DNA from: an uncultured Chlorobiaceae bacterium
GTDB lineage: Bacteria; Bacteroidota; Chlorobiia; Chlorobiales; Chlorobiaceae
Length of the DNA: 56,489 nucleotides
Assembly: GCA_903851385.1 (NCBI GenBank)
Contig: CAINOC010000029.1
Span: 1 to 56,489 of the forward strand
Reading direction: 5' to 3'
This document shows, in pieces, positions 39,568-47,805 of this stretch. The position numbers and the translations under genes are program-made. Within the stretch, counting starts at the first letter, position 1. Each line of letters begins with the position of its first letter. The notes beneath the pieces were generated by a model. That model ran no database searches. It was not told where the DNA came from and saw only the letters and a program-made list of their open reading frames with translations.

Positions 39568-40197
39568 TTAATGATCTTTATCGGTATTGAATCCATATTT
39601 TTTAGCATACCCCTCAAGTTGCTCACGAAGCAGTTTTCTACCTCTATATAACCTTGATCTTACTGTTCCGATCGGGCTTTCAACCATATTTGCAATTTCT
39701 TCATAAGTAAACCCGTCAATATCACACAGCTGTATCACTTCCCTGAACTCTTCAGGCAAAGAGTGAAGAGCCTGATGGACCTCTTCATGCAGCAATGAAT
39801 GGAAATAATCGCTTTCAGCTTCACTGGTATCATTCTGAACATCTTTGATAGAATGATAAAAATCCTTTATAAGATCGTAATCGACCTTCCCCGGTTCTTT
39901 AGAATTTTTGCGAAACCGGTTGATATAATTGTTTTTCAGGATTTTAAACAGCCAGGCCTTACAGTTTGTTCCCCTCTCAAAAGAATTAAAAAATCTATAC
40001 GCCTTGAGATAGGTTTCCTGTACCAGATCTTCGGCATCACTCGGATTCATGGTTAAATGGAGCGCGTAATTATAGAGCGAATTCAGATGAACAACCGCTT
40101 CCTTTTGAAACTCAAGTTGCTTTTGACGCTCCTCCTTGGACAAAGATTCTTTTTTTGTCCTGGTTGTGGTGTTACGGGTTGGATCGGGTTTATCCAT
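39568..40197 (-). CDS. ECF-family RNA polymerase sigma factor
   Basis: A 209-residue sigma-70-family factor with regions 2 and 4 only. Region 2 contains [37 protein letters not shown]. Region 4 contains [44 protein letters not shown], quoted here in short pieces because it is diagnostic throughout. It has a Lys-rich N-terminal extension of about 25 residues. It is followed by a ZAS anti-sigma gene, as in SigR-RsrA stress modules. The regulon is unknown. A strong RNA hairpin lies upstream in its leader (40376-40449). Confidence 0.9.
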   Translation of the reverse strand: MDKPDPTRNTTTRTKKESLSKEERQKQLEFQKEAVVHLNSLYNYALHLTMNPSDAEDLVQETYLKAYRFFNSFERGTNCKAWLFKILKNNYINRFRKNSKEPGKVDYDLIKDFYHSIKDVQNDTSEAESDYFHSLLHEEVHQALHSLPEEFREVIQLCDIDGFTYEEIANMVESPIGTVRSRLYRGRKLLREQLEGYAKKYGFNTDKDH

Positions 40198-40509
40198 GAG
40201 CTAAAGTCTACCGGGTTCAAATCACATTGTTTTGTATGCAGGACTGAAATCATAAAATAATTAAAGCAAAAAACACTCCAAATCTCATAAATATAAGTTT
40301 TTCCATTCATATAGAGAGGAATCAATCCGCAACAACAGGTTAACCCCTGCCACTTTCAGGTGTAGTACAACAGAGAAGGCCAAACCTTCTGGCAGTGCAG
40401 AAGAAGAACGTTATCGCTCGCTTTACTGACTGTCGGGAGGCTTGGCCTTTGCCTCTGCTCTCTGAAAAGCTTTCAGGATGAATGAGCTTTTCAATTCATG
40501 GTGCTTCTT
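40198..40509. other. Intergenic region with a long hairpin
   Basis: 312 bases between the tandem-repeat protein gene and the ECF sigma gene (both minus strand). It has no supported protein. It holds the strong stem described separately at 40376-40449 and a weaker stem GAAAAGCT/AGCTTTTC at 40464-40471 and 40485-40492. Confidence 0.6.
40376..40449 (-). ncRNA. Candidate structured RNA or long hairpin
   Basis: AAGGCCAAACCT (40376-40387) pairs with AGGCTTGGCCTT (40438-40449) as RNA on the minus strand, with one G-U pair. Another five-pair CAGAG/CTCTG helix extends it on the outside after a two-base bulge. The 50-base interior can fold further. On the minus strand it is downstream of the repeat protein and upstream of the sigma factor, so it could be a terminator, 5' leader element or small RNA. 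Confidence 0.35.
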
Positions 40510-41400
40510 TTATTTATTGTTCTCATCTTTGTGTTGAGCACCTTCTTGTTTCTTGCTGTCAGAGTGACCCTGTGGTTTGTTGTCAGAGGGCTTGTTTGGC
40601 TGACCCTGTGGTTTGTTGTCAGAGGGCTTGTTTGGCTGACCCTGTGGTTTGTTGTCAGAGGGCTTGTTTGGCTGACCCTGTGGCTTGTTGTCAGAAGGCT
40701 TGTTTGGTTGGCCCTGTGGCTTGTTGTCAGAAGGCTTGTTTGGTTGGCCATGATTCGGCTTGTTGTCAAAAGCATTGTTGAACTGGCCATGATTCGGTTT
40801 GTTATCTTGGCCGTTGCTTTGCTGAGCATGATTCGGCTTGTTATCAGGAGCTTCGTTTTGACGCCCTTGGTGCGACCTTACTTCAACGTTCTGGTTTGAC
40901 GGCTCGTGACGATTTGGTATGAACTCAGTATGGGTATTTGGTTGCTCTTCATACGATCTGCGACCTTCACCGTTCCTTTCATCAATAAATCGCCTTCTGT
41001 TGTCATCATCACGCTGATAGTTGTTATCACGGCTATCAGCTCTGCGATACTCAATATCGCGATATCTGCTTATCTCATCCCAGCTATACCTTCTCAGCTT
41101 TAATGGTAAACGGTTATTCTTCGTAAGAATCCAGGGCCCCCGGTAACGAAGAGAGCTGTACCAGCGACCGTCATCGAAGATGTAGTACCTTTTTCCATAG
41201 AATATCATATCATATCGACTCCCGACAGATACTGAAAAACCTTGATTTTTTAGGTAAATCAATCTTGGTGGAGAATCAATAACAAAGGATGGTCTGCTTC
41301 CTGTACTGAAATGCACATCGTTTTTTGCATGAACAGCGGCGAAAGGGCTGCCAAGAAGCATACCTGCTATTCCAGCGGTCAACCATATCTGGTTTTTCAT
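40510..41400 (-). CDS. Secreted protein with 12-residue tandem repeats
   Basis: A 296-residue exported protein. The signal peptide spans residues 1-25 (cleavage near AVHA). Residues about 55-110 contain YDMIFYGKRYYIFDDGRWYSS and RGPWILTKNNRLPLKLRR, resembling small envelope proteins of unknown function. The remainder is low complexity: Asn/Gln/Pro/Lys-rich, with five exact copies of GQPNKPSDNKPQ preceded by degraded NKPNHG units. Such a tail suggests an extended linker or wall-binding region. Copy number may vary between strains. Confidence 0.65.
   Translation of the reverse strand: MKNQIWLTAGIAGMLLGSPFAAVHAKNDVHFSTGSRPSFVIDSPPRLIYLKNQGFSVSVGSRYDMIFYGKRYYIFDDGRWYSSLRYRGPWILTKNNRLPLKLRRYSWDEISRYRDIEYRRADSRDNNYQRDDDNRRRFIDERNGEGRRSYEEQPNTHTEFIPNRHEPSNQNVEVRSHQGRQNEAPDNKPNHAQQSNGQDNKPNHGQFNNAFDNKPNHGQPNKPSDNKPQGQPNKPSDNKPQGQPNKPSDNKPQGQPNKPSDNKPQGQPNKPSDNKPQGHSDSKKQEGAQHKDENNK
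40566..40745 (-). repeat. Five tandem 36-bp repeats within a coding region
   Basis: Five adjacent copies at 40566-40601, 40602-40637, 40638-40673, 40674-40709 and 40710-40745. The first three are nearly identical and the last two differ at a few positions. Each encodes GQPNKPSDNKPQ. They are back to back without spacers, so this is a coding minisatellite and not a CRISPR array. Confidence 0.92.
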
Positions 41401-41647
41401 TATTTTTTAACTATTTATTCATTTGATTAAAACACTTTACCTTCATCAAAAATAAGCAATAAAAAAATTTAAAGCCTGAGTTTTTTCAATCTTGCGTTTC
41501 TCATGCTTTGCTTACCTCTCCCCAAATGCCCCTATTTTCTCAAGCCGAAGCTTTTCTTAATCGATTTTTAAGTTTGATTTAAGCTCGCCATAGTTAGGGG
41601 CAGTTATCTTATAGCCGATTGCTATGAATGCTTAATGAGACTGAACT

Positions 41648-42223
41648 ATGTGGAAATCTGTTTTTATTCAACGTGCTGTACCGCTCATTGTCTCCTATCT
41701 GTTGCTTATTTTTGCGGCAATATCGCTTGACTACCTTTTTCATCTTGTACATCTTGCATGGATAGGTCGGTATATAGGATTTGCCGGCACTGCTTTTCTT
41801 GTTTTTTCCTTTGCCTATTCCGCCCGTAAAAGTAAAGTGATAAGAAATGGAACACTCAAATTCTTTCTTTGGCTTCACTGCAAAGCAGGATGGATCGGAA
41901 CCTTGATGATTCTCCTTCATTCAGGAATCCATTTCAATGCCGCTCTTCCCTGGGTAGCTACAGCCTTTATGCTGATAGTCACAGGAAGCGGACATGTCGG
42001 ACAATATCTGCTGAAAAAAGTCAGGGATGAGGTGAAAATGAAAATCAAACAGCTTGGTCTCGAAGTGACTGATGATAACCTTGATCGTCAACAATATTGG
42101 GACACTTTGACTGTCAAAACTCTGGAGAAATGGAGAACCATCCATATGCCTGTGGTTTCCATATTGATGGCTTTGACCCTCATCCATATTCTGAGCATAA
42201 CATTTTTTTTGAACTGGAGGTAA
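41648..42223 (+). CDS. Cytochrome-b-like membrane protein paired with a multiheme cytochrome
   Basis: A 191-residue protein with about five membrane helices. Histidines placed in helices (FLWLHCKAGWIG, LLHSGIHFNAALPW, GSGHVGQYLL, IHMPVVSILMALTLIHIL) could ligate b-type hemes, as in ferric-reductase-like or cytochrome b561-like proteins. A hydrophilic loop (residues 118-160) lies before the last helix. The next gene, a ten-heme cytochrome c, starts four bases after the stop. Together they look like a quinol-oxidising membrane anchor passing electrons to a c-type cytochrome. Heme binding is inferred. Confidence 0.55.
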   Translation: MWKSVFIQRAVPLIVSYLLLIFAAISLDYLFHLVHLAWIGRYIGFAGTAFLVFSFAYSARKSKVIRNGTLKFFLWLHCKAGWIGTLMILLHSGIHFNAALPWVATAFMLIVTGSGHVGQYLLKKVRDEVKMKIKQLGLEVTDDNLDRQQYWDTLTVKTLEKWRTIHMPVVSILMALTLIHILSITFFLNWR

Positions 42224-42227
42224 TCCC

Positions 42228-43109
42228 TTGAAAGTACTACTGTTTGTTTTTATAGCCTCAGCCATAATTATTGCGGCCTTGGCAGTTGCGTTCCCTGAAC
42301 TCCTTCTTAACCCCGGGCCGCTGATGAAAGGCCATCAGCCATTAAAAAAAGAGTGTGTGAGTTGTCACAAACCTTTTGCAGGTGTTACTTCAGTCCAGTG
42401 TATCAGCTGTCATAAACAAAGTGATATCGGCGTCCGGAATGTGGCCGGCAGTTTGCTTCCAAAAGAAGCTGGCAAGGTTCTCTTTCACAGCGGGGTCGAC
42501 ACAACCTCATGCATAGACTGTCATACCGATCACCGTGGTATTGACGTGGCAAAAGCACTTAAGCCTTTTAAACACAGCTCGCTTTCGATTGTAAAACAAA
42601 AAGAGTGCATGACATGCCACAGGAATAAAAAGCCTCAGAATGTTCTCCATCGTTATGCAACCGGCAATTGCTCACAGTGCCACGGAACAGATCAATGGAA
42701 GCCAGCTACCTTCAATCACAGCAAGCTTACGGCATCATCAGGGCAGCAGTGCATAACGTGCCACAAAGCTGACCAGCCGAAGGATAACCTTCACCTGAAA
42801 GTAACCGCAAGTTGTGCGGATTGCCATAAAACTACTGCCTGGAAACCGGCAACCTTTGACCATAACAGGTATTTCAGGCTTGACGGTGATCATAAGGCAA
42901 GCTGTGTTACCTGCCATACTGAACCGGGTAATTATAAAAAATATACCTGCTACAACTGTCATGAGCATGCACAGTCCCGAATAGCCTATAAGCATCAAAA
43001 GGAAGGAATATTCAATTATCAGAACTGCATGAAATGTCACCGCAACGGCAGCAAGGAAGGTGAGGGTGACAATGAACGAGAGGGACACAGGGGCGGTGAC
43101 GATGATTAG
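42228..43109 (+). CDS. Ten-heme c-type cytochrome
   Basis: A 293-residue protein with ten CXXCH motifs (CVSCH, CISCH, CIDCH, CMTCH, CSQCH, CITCH, CADCH, CVTCH, CYNCH, CMKCH). The N-terminal hydrophobic segment (residues 3-25) is a signal peptide or anchor. The start is an uncommon TTG, chosen because GGAGG lies seven bases upstream and translation directly follows the cytochrome-b-like gene. The C-terminal end is hydrophilic and Asp/Glu/Gly-rich. Regular spacing with His-rich linkers resembles the cytochrome c7 or NrfB-type folds. The electron acceptor is unknown. Confidence 0.82.
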   Translation: MKVLLFVFIASAIIIAALAVAFPELLLNPGPLMKGHQPLKKECVSCHKPFAGVTSVQCISCHKQSDIGVRNVAGSLLPKEAGKVLFHSGVDTTSCIDCHTDHRGIDVAKALKPFKHSSLSIVKQKECMTCHRNKKPQNVLHRYATGNCSQCHGTDQWKPATFNHSKLTASSGQQCITCHKADQPKDNLHLKVTASCADCHKTTAWKPATFDHNRYFRLDGDHKASCVTCHTEPGNYKKYTCYNCHEHAQSRIAYKHQKEGIFNYQNCMKCHRNGSKEGEGDNEREGHRGGDDD

Positions 43110-43272
43110 CGTTCAGCATGAGCGACCATAAAAAACAGGTAACCGCAAGTTTGATCATTATCTCCTAAAGCAAGATTATTGGAAGAGAATCGCGCATTTT
43201 ACTAATTAACTTAAAACAATATATTTCAAGGCAGTTCACAACGTTACTCCCGAATCAAGATGTACAATTTTT

Positions 43273-44787
43273 ATGAATGAAGCTGCCGAAATCATTGTAA
43301 TCGGCTCAGGAATTGGTGGCCTCACTGCCGCTGCGTTGCTTCAGGATCGAGGTATTTCAACGCTCGTTTTCGAGAAAAACCGTTATCCAGGAGGAAGCTG
43401 CTCTTCTTTTCAGCGTGAGGGTTACAATTTTGATGCCGGAGCATCAGTCTTTTACGGTTTTGGTGAAAACAGCAAAAGCGGCACACTCAACCTTCATACA
43501 AGGATATTCAGAAAACTTGGGCTTCAGGTGCCGACGATTTCCGATCCTGTACAGATTCATTATCATCTGCCAAGCGGTTTTTCAATCCCTGCTTTTTATG
43601 ACCGCCATGCATTTCTCGATGCTCTCCGTGCACGTTTCCCGCATGAACGTGATGGCATTGAAAAGTTTTACAACGAACTTGAGGCAGTTCACGATATTCT
43701 CAGTTCACTTCCTGCCGGTTCGCTTGAGGATGTTTTCCATCTGGCGTCAGTAGGTGTAACTTTTCCAGCTAAAACCATCGCACTTGCACTGAAGACTTTT
43801 CGTTCAATGGGTAAAACAGCCAGGCGGTATATCCGCGATGAAGAGCTTCTTAAATTTATTGATATAGAAGCCTATTCCTGGGCGGTGCAGAACGCGGTTT
43901 CAACTCCACTGGTCAATGCCGGCATCTGTCTTGCTGATCGGCATTCCGGTGGCATCAACTATCCAGTCGGAGGTTCTGGTGCCATTCCCAAAGCATTATG
44001 TCAAGGCATTGAAAAATCCGGAGGTCGAATCCGCTACCAATCCGAGGTAACCTCTATAATTGTTGAAAATGGCGAAGCTCGAGGCGTCAGGCTTGCTGAT
44101 GGGACTGAATATTTAGCAAAAGCAGTTATTACCAATGCCACTGTATGGGATACCTTTAATCGCCTGATCACCGATCCGCGCTACAAGGTTGATGAAAGCA
44201 CATTTTTAAGAGCTCCGAGCTGGTTCCAGCTCTATCTCGGTGTAGATGCCTCAGTCATTCCAAAAGATTTTTATGTTCACCATATTCTTGTAGATAAGTG
44301 GGATGCCTATAATCAGCCCGGCGGGACCATTTATTTTTCAGCTCCAACGATTCTTGATCCCTCCCTGGCTCCTCCAGGCAAACATATCGTCCATGCTTTT
44401 GTTACCGCTGAGGCCGATGAGTGGCAACACTACGACCGGGAAAATGGTGCATACCGAAACGCAAAAGAAGCCTTGGCTGAAAGCGTGATATCCCGGACAG
44501 AACGTATTCTTCCAGGCCTGTCAAATGCTATCGAGCTCAAGGTGCTTGCAACGCCATTGACTCATCAGCGCTATCTTAACCGCTTCAAAGGATCCTATGG
44601 GCCGCTCTTGAAGCCAGGTCAGAACATCCTTCAAAAGCCCCAGAACAGCACACGGATTAAAAACCTCTTTGCCACTGGCGATAGTACCTTCCCGGGTCAG
44701 GGAGTGATCGCAGTCACCTATTCAGGAGTCTCATGCGCATCCTATATTGCAAGGCAATTCGGCAAACCGCTTGACGAATTGATTTAA
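43273..44787 (+). CDS. crtH: CrtH-like carotenoid isomerase (phytoene-desaturase family)
   Basis: A 504-residue FAD-dependent protein. The dinucleotide-binding start is IIVIGSGIGGLTAAALLQDRG, and the C-terminal signature is ATGDSTFPGQGVIAVTYSGV. The carotenoid-oxidoreductase blocks FEKNRYPGGSCSSFQREGYNFDAG and GGINYPVGGSGAIPKAL favour CrtH (prolycopene cis-trans isomerase) over desaturases CrtP and CrtQ. The length fits. It is followed by a gap and a convergent alanine dehydrogenase. No other crt gene is in the window. CrtI-like alternatives remain possible. Confidence 0.65.
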   Translation: MNEAAEIIVIGSGIGGLTAAALLQDRGISTLVFEKNRYPGGSCSSFQREGYNFDAGASVFYGFGENSKSGTLNLHTRIFRKLGLQVPTISDPVQIHYHLPSGFSIPAFYDRHAFLDALRARFPHERDGIEKFYNELEAVHDILSSLPAGSLEDVFHLASVGVTFPAKTIALALKTFRSMGKTARRYIRDEELLKFIDIEAYSWAVQNAVSTPLVNAGICLADRHSGGINYPVGGSGAIPKALCQGIEKSGGRIRYQSEVTSIIVENGEARGVRLADGTEYLAKAVITNATVWDTFNRLITDPRYKVDESTFLRAPSWFQLYLGVDASVIPKDFYVHHILVDKWDAYNQPGGTIYFSAPTILDPSLAPPGKHIVHAFVTAEADEWQHYDRENGAYRNAKEALAESVISRTERILPGLSNAIELKVLATPLTHQRYLNRFKGSYGPLLKPGQNILQKPQNSTRIKNLFATGDSTFPGQGVIAVTYSGVSCASYIARQFGKPLDELI

Positions 44788-44819
44788 ATGCACCTCTCTT
44801 TATTCTTTACCTCCTCTGT

Positions 44820-44896
44820 AGGTTGGGTTGATTCCTGAACCCCAACAACAAACCTGTCGGTACCCTAAGCCCCCTAAGTCCTGCCCACTGCCCACA
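44820..44896 (+). repeat. Small hairpin plus family-B repeat fragment
   Basis: GTTGGGTT pairs with AACCCCAAC near 44821-44845 (a possible weak terminator for crtH or ald). It is followed by CCCTAAGCCCCCTAAGT and CTGCCCACTGCCCAC, units of the dispersed B and C repeats. Confidence 0.5.
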
Positions 44897-44906
44897 AACT
44901 TACCTG

Positions 44907-46127
44907 CTAGCTTGCAGCAAGCAGCATATCGATCTCCCTGAATGGAAGATCAGTCAGTTCGGCAAGAATCTTCTTCGTGACGTAACTTTTGAAAATATAG
45001 GTTCCTCGTCTCAGACTGTGGTTTTTCCAGAGTATATCCGAGATAGTCTCATGGGAGGTGAGTTTCAGTAAAAAAGGGAGCAGCGTATTGGTAAGAGCAA
45101 AAGAGGCTGTTTTAGCCACAGCGGAAGGAATGTTAGGGACGCAGTAGTGGGTAACCCCATGTTTTACATAAATAGGATTGGTATGCGATGTATGCCTGCT
45201 TGTGGCAAAGCAGGCCCCCTGATCAATAGAGACGTCAATAATAACCGAACCGGGCTTCATCGACTTAACCACCTGTTCACTCACCAGCGGTTTTGTTATT
45301 TTCTGTCTTGGGCTTAACGCACCGATCACAACATCCGACATCTTGGCAAGTTCAGCAATGTAATGGTCATTGGCTATTGCTGTGACAAGGTGACGGTTGA
45401 AAAACGCTTCAAATCTTCTCAGACGGTTAATCTCCTTGTCGATAACCGTGACCTGAGCACCAAGTCCGAGCGCGTCCTGCGCAGCAAAAAGCCCAACCGT
45501 TCCGGCACCGATAATAGTGACGTGGGCAGGTGGTACACCGGCAATTCCGCCAAGCAGTATTCCGCTGCCGCCATACCCGGTTTCAAGGTATTTAGCCGCT
45601 GTCTGAATGGCAAGAGAACCTGCAATTTCACTCAGTGTTCTTACTATCGGCAGCTCGCCATCCCTTGTTTCAATAAATTCAAATCCCAGTGCGGTGATAT
45701 TCTTTTCAAGCAGGGCTTGTATAAGTTGAGGGGTAATGGTTCCAAGGTGCAGGGCTGAAATAAGCAGTTGCCCGGGCTGAAAGAGGGGGATTTCATCAGG
45801 TTGAGGGGGCGACACTTTGACGATGACGTTGGACCGCTCATAAAGCTCTTCGGGAGTTTCAGCAAGTGAAGCTCCCGCTTCCGCGTAATTGCTATCCGTA
45901 AAGTTGCAGAAATTTCCGGCAGCTCGCTCAATATTGACTTTGATGCCATGCTCAACAAGTATTTGAACTCCAGGAGGTGAAATAGCCACCCGTCTCTCAT
46001 CCTGAGCACGTTCTCTCGGTATTCCGAGAACAACATCCATAGTTCTCTCAGGCTTGATCAACCACCGTTCAAGGGTTTTCGCACCAAGCTCAAACTCAAT
46101 ATTTTCAATATCCGAAGAATACCCCAT
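44907..46127 (-). CDS. ald: Alanine dehydrogenase
   Basis: A 406-residue NAD-dependent enzyme interconverting alanine with pyruvate plus ammonium. The substrate-binding half contains GIPRERAQDERRVAISPPGV and the NAD fold contains THVTIIGAGTVGLFAAQDAL as HVTIIGAGTVG. SVDQGACFATSR-like (IDVSIDQGACFATSR) and the HYCVPNIPSAVAKTAS motif are typical. It has about 30 extra N-terminal residues compared with the 370-residue enzyme, as in Bacteroidetes-like forms. PntA-like transhydrogenase is excluded by these Ald motifs. It is convergent with crtH. Confidence 0.87.
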   Translation of the reverse strand: MGYSSDIENIEFELGAKTLERWLIKPERTMDVVLGIPRERAQDERRVAISPPGVQILVEHGIKVNIERAAGNFCNFTDSNYAEAGASLAETPEELYERSNVIVKVSPPQPDEIPLFQPGQLLISALHLGTITPQLIQALLEKNITALGFEFIETRDGELPIVRTLSEIAGSLAIQTAAKYLETGYGGSGILLGGIAGVPPAHVTIIGAGTVGLFAAQDALGLGAQVTVIDKEINRLRRFEAFFNRHLVTAIANDHYIAELAKMSDVVIGALSPRQKITKPLVSEQVVKSMKPGSVIIDVSIDQGACFATSRHTSHTNPIYVKHGVTHYCVPNIPSAVAKTASFALTNTLLPFLLKLTSHETISDILWKNHSLRRGTYIFKSYVTKKILAELTDLPFREIDMLLAAS

Positions 46128-46183
46128 CAGGAGTTCATGGTTGCTGTTTTTACCCGATTCGCCGCAATGGGAAAAACTACTTT

Positions 46184-46870
46184 TTAGATATCTTGACCGA
46201 TTCTGGTAACCGGAGTTTTATTTATCCCGCAGCATGAAGTATCCGTTCCCGGCAATTGCAGGCATTCTCCAGTGACATTGCACACAACCTCTGCTGCACT
46301 CTTGAAAACTCCTTTCACCCCCTCGGTAAGGATGGATACAGGGTACTGCATGAAGGGAAATGTCTCCATAAAAGTAGTACTTGCGAGAAGTGATCCATAA
46401 GCCAGTCCACTCCCGATTTTTTTCAACGAATCCCCGGGGCTTACTGTACCCGCTTTAACACGGTTAAAAAGGTTGCCTGCTCCATCCGGCAGTTTATTGG
46501 TCACATTATACCCGATAGTCTTGGCATACGTAATAAATTCCTGCACCTTTAACCCTAAAACAATGCGCCGGAGGTATTCAGCCCTCGAAAGCACCTTTAT
46601 GGTTCCCTCCTTGACAATAACACTCCTGCAGGCAAGCCGTCCACCCTCCTTGAAAAGCTTATCAGAAATAAATGCTTTCTCCTCTAAACCAGGAGGCGAC
46701 AGGCACTCACTTCCTTCTTTCACATACACAAAACAACTCTGGCAAATACCGTTCCCGCCACAGATACAGCCTATATGGCTCTTATTGAGTTGAGCAACCT
46801 TCAGAAGCACTTCACCAACATGCCCTTCGCAAGGTTTATCATTAATAGAGATGATCATTGGCTCATGCAA
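46184..46870 (-). CDS. Chlorosome envelope [2Fe-2S] protein (CsmI/CsmJ/CsmX type)
   Basis: A 228-residue protein. The N-terminal 100 residues are an adrenodoxin-like ferredoxin domain with ligands C37, C43, C46 (CGGNGICQSC) and C81. The C-terminal half is hydrophobic and Gly/Ala-containing (GSGLAYGSLLASTTFMETFP), as expected for a part anchored in the chlorosome monolayer. Proteins of this layout are CsmI, CsmJ and CsmX, thought to regulate energy quenching by redox. It is paired with the paralog to its right, 132 bases away. Which Csm it is cannot be settled by eye. Confidence 0.78.
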   Translation of the reverse strand: MHEPMIISINDKPCEGHVGEVLLKVAQLNKSHIGCICGGNGICQSCFVYVKEGSECLSPPGLEEKAFISDKLFKEGGRLACRSVIVKEGTIKVLSRAEYLRRIVLGLKVQEFITYAKTIGYNVTNKLPDGAGNLFNRVKAGTVSPGDSLKKIGSGLAYGSLLASTTFMETFPFMQYPVSILTEGVKGVFKSAAEVVCNVTGECLQLPGTDTSCCGINKTPVTRIGQDI

Positions 46871-46947
46871 TTAGTGGTGAATTAATTTAACCTCTTCATC
46901 AACCTCTTTTTTCTAAGATATAAAAAATTTGTCACCAGCACTCAATC

Positions 46948-46982
46948 AAACCTTGTTCTTCCCTTACAGAAGAACAAGGTTT
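46948..46982. terminator. Hairpin between the two chlorosome genes
   Basis: A perfect 13-pair inverted repeat: AAACCTTGTTCTT (46948-46960) and AAGAACAAGGTTT (46970-46982). It lies 20 bases beyond the stop of the right-hand csm gene, but no clear T tract follows on the minus strand. It could be a terminator or an RNA-stabilising stem that sets different levels for the two proteins. Confidence 0.6.
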
Positions 46983-47002
46983 AAGCGTTTACCTTTTTAA
47001 AC

Positions 47003-47602
47003 CTATGCGGCAATACCTTCTCTCTCTGTATCGGTATTTTTTTCTTTATTGCTATTGCAGAAGGCTGAAATTTGAAAAGGTTTGCATGCTTCTGCATTCG
47101 TCTTTCCATCCTCTGAACATGTCGGCACTAAAGCATTGGCCAGTAACTGCAAAGCATCTCCGATTCCGCTGATGACATCTGCAATGAGTTGCCACAGATC
47201 AAAATCTCTTCCGGCCTGCAGGCGCATCGTATCAGGAAACTTTACAAGCGACTCCCACCCCATTTTAGCGGCATGTTCAGTCAACTGCAATGGATTGGTT
47301 TCAAAGCTCCTTTTTATCTCTTCAACTAACGAAACGACTCTAATGTCTCCCTCTTTTTCAACAGTGGTCAAGCAGGCCATTCTTGTTCCTTCATTGATCA
47401 ATCGGCCTGAAAGAAGACCCTTTTCCTCAACACTGAGAGCCGACAGGTTCTCACTACCCTCAAGAACCTTTACATAGCATGTTTGACAGATGCTGTTGCC
47501 GCCGCAGAAATACCCGATATGTTCATGGTTGCTGCGAGCAATATCAAGCAGCCTGTCACCCTTCTTTGCTTCGTATGTGTGATTATTTATAGAGATGTTC
47601 AT
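47003..47602 (-). CDS. Second chlorosome-type [2Fe-2S] protein
   Basis: A 199-residue paralog of the preceding protein. The N-terminal [2Fe-2S] domain has ligands C33, C39, C42 (CGGNSICQTC) and C77 (MACLTT). The middle carries VEEIKRSFETNPLQLTEHAAKMG. The C-terminal part has a short helical stretch DVISGIGDALQLLANALVP, then Cys-containing sequence and a charged end. It is shorter than CsmI/J/X as I recall them (220-245 residues). It may therefore be a distinct or truncated member. Chlorosome localisation is inferred from its pair. Confidence 0.72.
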   Translation of the reverse strand: MNISINNHTYEAKKGDRLLDIARSNHEHIGYFCGGNSICQTCYVKVLEGSENLSALSVEEKGLLSGRLINEGTRMACLTTVEKEGDIRVVSLVEEIKRSFETNPLQLTEHAAKMGWESLVKFPDTMRLQAGRDFDLWQLIADVISGIGDALQLLANALVPTCSEDGKTNAEACKPFQISAFCNSNKEKNTDTEREGIAA

Positions 47603-47716
47603 AATTGTAGGGTTTTAGTTTATAGGACTAATTTTGTCCGCTTATTATGAACATAAGAATTATTACAAAAGTTTCGATGGTGAAGTCAATTATTTTGAAC
47701 CGCTAAAAAAAAAGTC

Positions 47717-47805
47717 TGTCATTTCGAATGTCCAGTGAGAAATCTCCCTGATCCTCCATGTATAAGTCCTATGGGCCCTATTGGACCTATAAGCCCTATT
47801 TCCCA
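47717..47805 (+). repeat. Dispersed repeats, families A and C
   Basis: Family A at 47717-47745 (GTCATTTCGAATGTCCAGTG, then AGAAATCTCC). Family C follows at 47758-47805, made of alternating TATAAGTCCTATGGGCCCTA-like units. The latter abuts the mfd stop codon. Confidence 0.7.

Noticed and set aside
40566-40745. CRISPR array
   Set aside because: The 36-bp units are contiguous without spacers and encode a protein repeat in frame.
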